Source: Pseudomonas sp. CFBP13508
Lineage (GTDB): Bacteria > Pseudomonadota > Gammaproteobacteria > Pseudomonadales > Pseudomonadaceae
Reading direction: 5' to 3'
DNA length: 64,000 nt
Assembly: GCF_005233515.1 (NCBI RefSeq)
Contig: NZ_QFZZ01000008.1
Coordinates: 124,001-188,000, forward strand
This document shows positions 58,290 to 64,000 of this stretch, piece after piece (within the stretch, counting starts at the first letter, position 1; every line of letters starts with the position of its first letter). The notes beneath the pieces were generated by a model, which was given only the letters and a program-made list of their open reading frames with translations, made no database searches and was not told the DNA's origin. The position numbers and the translations under genes are program-made.

Positions 58290-58937
58290 TCAGTCGATTC
58301 CGCCCGTGAGGGTCGTCTGCTCAGCATAGTCGAGGTGTTTGACGAGCTGCGCGCGCAGCCGGGCACTTACCTCGGCAAATTCAATCGATCCTGCGTGATC
58401 GCTCAGCTGGGTCATGGCCAGCCCGGCGTAGCCGCAGGGATTAATCCGTCGAAACGGTTCCAGGTTCATATCCACGTTCAGGGCCAGGCCATGAAAGGAA
58501 CAACCGTGGCGAATGCGCAAACCCAGAGAAGCGATTTTCGCTCCATCGACATACACGCCGGGAGCATCTGGCTTGGCGGCGGCGGTAACGCCGTAGCTGG
58601 CCAGCAGTTCGATCAGGCAGGCTTCCATGCGGCTGACCAGATCGCGCACGCCGAAACCCAGCTTGCGCACATCCAGTAACAGATAGGCCACCAGTTGCCC
58701 GGGGCCATGATAAGTCACTTGGCCGCCACGATCGACCTGCACCACCGGAATATCTCCCGGCAGCAACAGGTGTTCTGCCTTGCCGGCCTGGCCCTGAGTG
58801 AACACCGGCGGGTGTTCGACGAGCCAGATTTCGTCGTCGGCAGCAGTCCCGCGCTCATTGGTGAAACGTTGCATGGCATGCCAGACCGGCTCGTAAGCCA
58901 TCTGGCCCAGCTCGCGAAAGCCCAGCGTGCCGCGCAT
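58290..58937 (-). CDS. lipB: Octanoyl-ACP:protein N-octanoyltransferase
   Basis: LipB transfers octanoate from acyl carrier protein to lipoyl domains, the step before LipA. The 215-residue product has RGGQVTYHGPGQLVAYLLLD, the catalytic lysine in VDGAKIASLGLRI and the catalytic cysteine in INPCGYAGLAMTQL. I use the ATG at 58937, which overlaps the ybeD stop by one base (TGATG), rather than GTG at 58940. Confidence 0.95.
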   Translation of the reverse strand: MRGTLGFRELGQMAYEPVWHAMQRFTNERGTAADDEIWLVEHPPVFTQGQAGKAEHLLLPGDIPVVQVDRGGQVTYHGPGQLVAYLLLDVRKLGFGVRDLVSRMEACLIELLASYGVTAAAKPDAPGVYVDGAKIASLGLRIRHGCSFHGLALNVDMNLEPFRRINPCGYAGLAMTQLSDHAGSIEFAEVSARLRAQLVKHLDYAEQTTLTGGID

Positions 58938-59212
58938 CACAACACCATGTGCACGAAGCCGGTCGCCCGCAGTTCGCTGTTGATGTTGTACAGCTGATCC
59001 TGATCGGTGGCGACGATGTGCAGCTGGATGGTGGTGTACTTGCCGGTGCTGCTCTGACGCTCGTCGATGCGCTCGTCATTGATGGTCGCGTGTTTCTTCA
59101 CGATCTCGATGATCTGGTCTTTGCGGCCGACGCCCGTATCGCTGATCACCTTGACGGGATAATCCGTGACAGGAAATTCGATCTTTGGCGCCTTTACTTC
59201 GTTATCGGTCAT
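58937..59212 (-). CDS. ybeD: YbeD (DUF493) family protein
   Basis: The 91-residue protein (PKIEFPVTDYPVKVISDTGV, GKYTTIQLHIVATDQDQL) matches the small ACT-like YbeD/DUF493 family that commonly sits next to lipB. A regulatory role in lipoate or cell-wall metabolism has been suggested for the family but is not proven. The ATG at 59212 is used; the upstream frame covers the dacC-ybeD gap. Its stop overlaps the lipB start. Confidence 0.93.
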   Translation of the reverse strand: MTDNEVKAPKIEFPVTDYPVKVISDTGVGRKDQIIEIVKKHATINDERIDERQSSTGKYTTIQLHIVATDQDQLYNINSELRATGFVHMVL

Positions 59213-59245
59213 GGCGTAACGGCCTCTTAAGCCGTGGTAACGCAC

Positions 59246-59276
59246 ATGGCCCCGCACCGGATCGGGGCGGGGCCAT
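59246..59276. other. Hairpin between dacC and ybeD
   Basis: ATGGCCCCG and CGGGGCCAT form a 9-bp inverted repeat with a 13-nt loop, 16 nt after the dacC stop. There is no T-run, so termination would be partial at most. Confidence 0.5.
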
Positions 59277-59292
59277 GCAGGTCAACACAAAA

Positions 59293-60450
59293 TCAGTTGA
59301 ACAAGCCGTAGAAGAATAGACGGATGCTATCCCACATGCGGCGGAAGATACCACCCTCCTCGACGCCATCCAGAGCGATCAGGTCGGCGCTGTGCACTAC
59401 CTTGTCTTCCAGTTTGACTTCGACTTTACCGATCACGTCGCCCTTGGCGATTGGCGCAACCAGTTGCGGGTTCATGGTCATGCTGGCTGCGAGTTTCTTC
59501 AGCTGGCCTTTCGGCAGAGTCATGGTCAGGTCTTGCGCCAGGCCGGCCTTGACCTGGCTGGTGGTGCCTTTCCATACCGGCGCCTGCGCCAGTTCAGTGC
59601 CCTTCTGGTAGAAGGTCTGGGTTTCGAAGAAGCGGAAACCGTAGGTCAACAGCTTCTGGGTTTCTGCGGCACGGGCCACTTCGCTGTTGGTGCCGAACAC
59701 CACAGCGATCAGGCGCTGGCCGTCACGTACCGCTGAGGACACCATGCAGTAGCCGGCTTCGTCGGTGTGGCCGGTTTTCAGACCGTCAACGGTCTTGTCG
59801 CGCCACAGCAGCAGGTTGCGGTTAGGCTGCTTGATGCCGTTCCAGAAGAACTCTTTCTGCGAGTAGATCGCATAGTGAGCCGGGTCTTCGTGGATGATCG
59901 CGCGAGCGAGGATCGCCATGTCGTGAGCGGACGAATAGTGCTCAGGGTTCGGCAGACCGGTCGGGTTCATGAAGTGGGTATTGGTCATGCCCAGTTCGGT
60001 GACGGTCTTGTTCATCAGGTCGGCGAACGCGTCTTCGCTGCCGGCGATGTGCTCGGCCAGGGCGACGCTGGCGTCGTTACCGGACTGGATGATGATGCCG
60101 TGCAGCAGGTCGCTGACAGTCACTTGCGAGCCGACCTTGATGAACATCCGCGAACCGCCGGTGCGCCAGGCGTTTTCGCTGACGGTCACCGGGTCGTTTT
60201 CACCGATCTGACCGCGACGGATTTCCAGGGTCGCGATGTACGCGGTCATCAGCTTGGTCAGGCTGGCCGGTGGCAGACGCTGGTCGCCGTTGTTTTCGAC
60301 CAGCACGTTGCCGCTGCTGGCATCCATCAGAACGTAGGCCTTGGCGGCCAGTTGTGGTGGCGACGGCATCATCTCGGCCGCAAAGGCGGCTGGCGAGAGG
60401 AGCAGCGGGACTAGCAGACACAGGCGTTTGGCAAAGGTGGTGATGTTCAT
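59293..60450 (-). CDS. dacC: D-alanyl-D-alanine carboxypeptidase (PBP5/6 family)
   Basis: The 385-residue product trims the terminal D-alanine of peptidoglycan pentapeptides in the periplasm. It has a signal peptide ending at AAFAAE, the active-site motifs PASLTKLM (SxxK), IQSGNDASVAL (SxN) and DGLKTGHTDEAG (KTG), a beta-rich PBP5 C-terminal domain, and an amphipathic C-terminal helix (RRMWDSIRLFFYGLF) that should anchor it to the inner membrane. The start is the ATG at 60450. Confidence 0.95.
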   Translation of the reverse strand: MNITTFAKRLCLLVPLLLSPAAFAAEMMPSPPQLAAKAYVLMDASSGNVLVENNGDQRLPPASLTKLMTAYIATLEIRRGQIGENDPVTVSENAWRTGGSRMFIKVGSQVTVSDLLHGIIIQSGNDASVALAEHIAGSEDAFADLMNKTVTELGMTNTHFMNPTGLPNPEHYSSAHDMAILARAIIHEDPAHYAIYSQKEFFWNGIKQPNRNLLLWRDKTVDGLKTGHTDEAGYCMVSSAVRDGQRLIAVVFGTNSEVARAAETQKLLTYGFRFFETQTFYQKGTELAQAPVWKGTTSQVKAGLAQDLTMTLPKGQLKKLAASMTMNPQLVAPIAKGDVIGKVEVKLEDKVVHSADLIALDGVEEGGIFRRMWDSIRLFFYGLFN

Positions 60451-60638
60451 CCGTCTCTCGAAATCGCTAATGGAAACTGTCCTTGCGGACAAAATTTAAT
60501 CAGATGGCTTTCTGACGAGCCATCGCGTGTTCAGTTGCTCACTCCAGTCACCCTTGCCGGGCTTTTGTTCTTCGACGAGCCAACAACCTGGTTCACCCCC
60601 CGAATACCGCAAGTGAACCGTCAATCAAGGTCTACGTG

Positions 60639-61649
60639 TTACTCGGTGACCACGCTGGGCGAACCCAGATTGGCCAGACGCACACTGTTCTGCACCTGGG
60701 CGATTTCACCCGGCGAGCCGATCGGCCCCAGGCGTACCCGGTGCAGGGTCTGCTGATTGCGCACGATCGAGCTGATGAACACTGGCGCGCTCACCATCCC
60801 GCTGAGCTTCGACCTCAGCAGTTCGGCAGCGTCCGGGTTGGCGAACGCGCCCACCTGCAGATACTGGCCAGACGCTGGTGCAGAAGCGTTTTTTTTTGCA
60901 TCGATCTGCACGGGCACCACGGCCGCGGCGTGTTGCTGCGGCGGCGGTGTCCATTGCTCGACGGTGCCGGCCGAAGCCGTAATCACTGGCGCGCTATTCT
61001 GCGCCACTTGCGGCTCGTTGAGCATCAGCGGCGCCGGACGGCCCTTGGCCGCCCACCACTGCTGCGGATCGATGCCTTCGACCTTGACCCGCGCGGTGCC
61101 GGTTTCGGCATAGCCGAGTTTCTTCGCCGCTGCGTAGGACAAGTCGATGATGCGATCGGAGTAGAACGGCCCACGGTCGTTGACGCGCAGGATCACGGTC
61201 TTGTTGTTGTCCAGGTTGGTCACCCGAACGTAACTTGGCAGCGGCAAGGTCTTGTGCGCGGCACTCATGCCGTACAGGTCATACACTTCGCCGTTGGCGG
61301 TGTTCTGGCCATGGAACTTGGTGCCGTACCAGGACGCCGTGCCCGAAGCCACGTAGGTCTTGGATTCCTGTAACGGAAAATAGGTCTTGCCCAGCACGGT
61401 GTACGGATTGGCCTTGTACGGGCCGGTGTGCAGGGTCGGCGTCGCATCCGGGATGCGCGAAACATCGACATCCCACCACGGCGCGCCGTCTTTGTGCGCG
61501 CGGTTGATGTCCAGGCCCGGTTGGGCGCGGACAGCGGTGGACGGGGTCTTCTGCGTCGGCGTACGGCTGGTCGTGCAACTGGCGACCAGGACTGCCAACG
61601 CAGCGAAAGCCACCAGCTTCAGGGGTTTATTGTTAGGCAATGCCTGCAT
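60639..61649 (-). CDS. rlpA: Septal-ring lytic transglycosylase RlpA
   Basis: RlpA cleaves glycan strands lacking stem peptides and helps daughter-cell separation. The 336-residue lipoprotein has a lipobox (LAVLVASCTT, Cys near residue 25), the double-psi beta-barrel domain (SWYGTKFHGQNTANGEVYDL, then VILRVNDRGPFYSDRIIDLS) and a C-terminal SPOR domain that binds denuded peptidoglycan (YLQVGAFANPDAAELLRSKL). The start overlaps the mltB stop by one base. Confidence 0.95.
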   Translation of the reverse strand: MQALPNNKPLKLVAFAALAVLVASCTTSRTPTQKTPSTAVRAQPGLDINRAHKDGAPWWDVDVSRIPDATPTLHTGPYKANPYTVLGKTYFPLQESKTYVASGTASWYGTKFHGQNTANGEVYDLYGMSAAHKTLPLPSYVRVTNLDNNKTVILRVNDRGPFYSDRIIDLSYAAAKKLGYAETGTARVKVEGIDPQQWWAAKGRPAPLMLNEPQVAQNSAPVITASAGTVEQWTPPPQQHAAAVVPVQIDAKKNASAPASGQYLQVGAFANPDAAELLRSKLSGMVSAPVFISSIVRNQQTLHRVRLGPIGSPGEIAQVQNSVRLANLGSPSVVTE

Positions 61650-62659
61650 TACTTGACGCCCCGTGCTTGTACCAGCTGTTCAGACAGTTGATGTACGGCC
61701 ATGGCGTACATCACGCTGCGGTTATAACGCGTGATCGCGTAGAAATTCTGCAGGCCCATCCAGTATTCAGGGCCGTTGTCGCCTTCGAGGCGAAATGCGG
61801 TAACCGGCATATCATCGCGCAGCGCATCATGACTTGACCAGCCCAGCGCCCGCAACTCTGCGACCGTCTTCACCGGTTCGATACCGGTGGTCAGGCCTTC
61901 ATCGACCTGCTCGCCGCGCACATCGGCGCGGCTGACCACCGGCTCGCCGGCAACCCAGCCATGACGCTTGAAATAGCTGGCGACGCTGCCAATGGCATCG
62001 TCCGGGTTGTTCCAGATATTGATGTGGCCATCACCGTCGAAGTCCACCGCGTAGGCGCGAAAGCTGCTCGGCATGAACTGCGGCAGGCCCATGGCCCCGG
62101 CGTACGAGCCTTTCAGGGTCAGCGGGTCGACCTGCTCTTCACGGGCCAGCAGCAGGAACTCACGCAGTTCCTTGCGGAAAAATTCGGCACGGGGAGGATA
62201 GTCGAAGCCGAGGGTCGATAAAGCATCGATCACGCGGAAATTGCCGGTATTACGTCCGAAAAAGGTCTCGACGCCGATGATCGACACGATGACCTGTGCC
62301 GGCACGCCGTATTCCTGCTCGGCACGGGCCAGGGTCGCCTCGTGCTGACGCCAGAAATCGACACCCCGGGCGATGCGCGCGTCAGTGATGAACATCGGGC
62401 GATATTCATTCCACTGCTTGACCCGTTCGGCGGGTTTGGAGATGGCGTCGAGAATCGACTGCTTGCGTTGCGCCTCGCGGAACACACCCATCAGTTGTTC
62501 ACCGGCGAAACCGTAGTCGCGGGTCATTTCGCCGACGAATTCGGCCACCTGCGGCGAGCCTTCATAGTCGCCGGCCAGCGCTTCCTGCACGCTCCCCAGC
62601 AGGCCCATCAGGCCAACCAGCGGCGCGCATCGAGTCGCCCAGCCACGCATTACTTGCAT
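61649..62659 (-). CDS. mltB: Lytic murein transglycosylase B
   Basis: The 336-residue product has a signal peptide (cleavage near EALAG), no lipobox cysteine, the catalytic glutamate in SIIGVETFFGRNTG, the GAMGLPQFMPSSFRAYAVDF segment and a C-terminal MltB region. It is therefore a soluble periplasmic member of the family, SltB1-like. I use the ATG at 62659 with GTGAAGAG upstream; 62650 is the alternative. It lies between rodA and rlpA with short gaps, in one cell-wall operon. Confidence 0.93.
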   Translation of the reverse strand: MQVMRGWATRCAPLVGLMGLLGSVQEALAGDYEGSPQVAEFVGEMTRDYGFAGEQLMGVFREAQRKQSILDAISKPAERVKQWNEYRPMFITDARIARGVDFWRQHEATLARAEQEYGVPAQVIVSIIGVETFFGRNTGNFRVIDALSTLGFDYPPRAEFFRKELREFLLLAREEQVDPLTLKGSYAGAMGLPQFMPSSFRAYAVDFDGDGHINIWNNPDDAIGSVASYFKRHGWVAGEPVVSRADVRGEQVDEGLTTGIEPVKTVAELRALGWSSHDALRDDMPVTAFRLEGDNGPEYWMGLQNFYAITRYNRSVMYAMAVHQLSEQLVQARGVK

Positions 62660-62676
62660 TGCACTCTTCACCTTAT

Positions 62677-63819
62677 TCAAACCTGTGCGATCCACTTGCG
62701 ATGGGTATGGATCGACATCAAAACCCCAAACGCTGACAGCAGCGTCACCAGCGAAGTTCCTCCGTAGCTAATGAACGGCAACGGCACCCCCACGACCGGC
62801 AACAGGCCACTGACCATACCGATGTTGACGAAAACGTAAACAAAAAAAGTCATGGTCAACGCGCCGGCGAGCAATTTACCGAACAGCGTTTGCGCTTGCG
62901 CGGTGATCACCAGCCCGCGCCCGATCAACAACAGATAGATCAGCAGCAGCGCGCAAATCCCCACCAGACCGAACTCTTCACCAAGCACAGCAATGATGAA
63001 GTCGGTGTGGCTTTCCGGGAGAAAGTCCAGGTGTGACTGGGTGCCGAGCAGCCAGCCTTTACCGAATACGCCACCGGAACCGATCGCGGCTTTCGACTGG
63101 ATGATGTTCCAGCCGGTACCGAGTGGATCGCTTTCCGGGTCGAGAAAGGTCAGGACCCGTTGCTTCTGATAGTCATGCATGACGAAGAACCACATCGCCA
63201 CCGACACCGGCACCGCCGCCGCCAGTACGCTGAGAATCCAGCGCCAGCGCAGGCCGCCCATGAACAGCACGAAGGCGCCACCGGCGAGAATCAGCAACGA
63301 GGTACCGAGATCGGGCTGGCGCACGATCAGAATGAACGGCACGCCAATCAGCATCAGGCTGATGCCGACGTGCTTGAGCTGCGGCGGCAAGGTGCGTTTG
63401 GACAGATACCAGGCGATGGTCGCCGGCATCAGGATCTTCATGAATTCCGAGGGCTGGAAGCGGATCACCCCGGGGATGTTGATCCAGCGCGTGGCGCCCA
63501 TGGCGTTGTGGCCCATGATGTCGACGACAATCAGCAAGACCACGCCGATCACGTAACCGAGCGGCACCCAGCGGGCCATGAAACGCGGCTCGAACTGGGC
63601 GATGACAATCATCGCCACCAGGCCGATGCCGAAGGATGTGGCCTGCTTGCCGAGCAGATCCCAGCTCTTGCCGCTGGCCGAATACAGCACGAACAGGCTG
63701 CCGGCGGCGAGGATCAGCAACAGGATCAACAGCGGGCCATCGATATGCAGTCTTTGCAGCAACGTCGCGCGGCGACGCATCACATCCTCGCTGGAGAGCA
63801 TGCGATCGAAATTATTCAT
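62677..63819 (-). CDS. rodA: Rod-shape peptidoglycan glycosyltransferase RodA
   Basis: RodA is the SEDS polymerase that works with PBP2 in lateral wall growth. The 380-residue product has about ten membrane segments, with DIMGHNAMGATRWI, FQPSEFMKILMPATIAWYLS, RQPDLGTSLLILAGG and LPFISYGGTSLVTLLSAFG, all typical SEDS segments. The start is the ATG at 63819, overlapping the pbpA end by 8 nt; GTG at 63822 is an alternative. Confidence 0.95.
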   Translation of the reverse strand: MNNFDRMLSSEDVMRRRATLLQRLHIDGPLLILLLILAAGSLFVLYSASGKSWDLLGKQATSFGIGLVAMIVIAQFEPRFMARWVPLGYVIGVVLLIVVDIMGHNAMGATRWINIPGVIRFQPSEFMKILMPATIAWYLSKRTLPPQLKHVGISLMLIGVPFILIVRQPDLGTSLLILAGGAFVLFMGGLRWRWILSVLAAAVPVSVAMWFFVMHDYQKQRVLTFLDPESDPLGTGWNIIQSKAAIGSGGVFGKGWLLGTQSHLDFLPESHTDFIIAVLGEEFGLVGICALLLIYLLLIGRGLVITAQAQTLFGKLLAGALTMTFFVYVFVNIGMVSGLLPVVGVPLPFISYGGTSLVTLLSAFGVLMSIHTHRKWIAQV

Positions 63820-64000
63820 CACGGGCCGGGGCCTCCGCAGTGATTGGGCTGGCGTACTCGGCTTTCAGGTGGCCGTCCTGGTCGAGCAACCAGGCATCCA
63901 TGACCTGGCGCACCACCGGCGCGGCAACGCCGGAACCGGACTCACCGTTCTCGACCATCACCGACACGACGATTTTCGGATCATCGGCCGGGGCGAAGCC
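63812..64000 (-). CDS. pbpA: Penicillin-binding protein 2, C-terminal end (partial)
   Basis: Only the last 62 codons and the stop lie in the window; the 5' part is beyond the right edge. The sequence PADDPKIVVSVMVENGESGS and then GVAAPVVRQVMDAWLLD is the end of the transpeptidase domain of PBP2/MrdA, the partner of RodA. The position directly upstream of rodA with an 8-nt overlap fits. No catalytic motif is visible in this fragment. Confidence 0.9.
   Translation of the reverse strand, partial: GFAPADDPKIVVSVMVENGESGSGVAAPVVRQVMDAWLLDQDGHLKAEYASPITAEAPARDE

Overview
The window is chromosomal DNA of a Pseudomonas, most likely of the P. fluorescens group. Three things point there: high-GC coding DNA on both strands, gene blocks recalled from Pseudomonas chromosomes (ladS-thiD-thiE-hemL, miaB-phoH-ybeY-corC-lnt, leuS-lptE-holA-arfA, lipA-lipB-ybeD-dacC-rlpA-mltB-rodA-pbpA), and many intergenic REP palindromes of the GTGGGAGCGAGCCTGCTCGC type. 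I saw no rRNA or tRNA gene, CRISPR array, prophage, insertion sequence or biosynthetic cluster. This is mostly core genome.

Layout. 0.1-2.5 kb: a purine permease translationally coupled to trmA. 2.5-3.4 kb: a small accessory pair (DUF4160-DUF2442) of lower GC. 3.7-9.6 kb: a quinate/shikimate catabolic cluster (type II dehydroquinase, NAD-type shikimate/quinate dehydrogenase, TetR regulator, dehydroshikimate dehydratase fused to an HPPD-like domain, MFS transporter). A 20-nt motif shared by its two control regions is a candidate operator. 9.7-31.9 kb: mixed housekeeping and hypothetical genes (two EamA exporters, zinc metallopeptidase, tesB-HAD pair, HDAC-like deacetylase, RhlE helicase, exonuclease, NYN protein, HrpB helicase, FieF, Lrp regulator). 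31.9-36 kb: rRNA pseudouridine synthase, AMP nucleosidase, AidB-like flavoprotein. 36-42.5 kb: ladS divergent from thiamine and heme genes. 42.6-48.4 kb: DUF1820, then miaB, phoH, ybeY, corC and lnt for RNA modification, RNA maturation and lipoprotein maturation. 48.5-54.7 kb: YdcF protein, then leuS-lptE-holA and arfA. 54.7-57.1 kb: a lipoprotein lytic transglycosylase and an LD-carboxypeptidase. 57.2-64 kb: a minus-strand lipoate and cell-wall elongation cluster running out of the window in pbpA.

How the genes work together. The quinate cluster should import quinate/shikimate and convert it through dehydroquinate and dehydroshikimate to protocatechuate, under the local TetR protein. The right end groups peptidoglycan enzymes (DacC, RlpA, MltB, RodA, PBP2) with lipoate synthesis. 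The leuS-holA and miaB-lnt blocks are core-maintenance operons.

The most interesting non-coding signals are the shared quinate-cluster operator motif; an intrinsic terminator inside the arfA coding sequence; a minus-strand terminator upstream of the Lrp gene that implies an unannotated structured transcript; four perfect DnaA boxes in 1.1 kb near 16-17 kb; a hairpin that places the Shine-Dalgarno of the YdcF gene in its loop; and 16 REP-like elements in four families, with two distinct doublet arrangements. I did not find a clearly novel multi-gene system; the DUF4160-DUF2442 pair is the nearest candidate.
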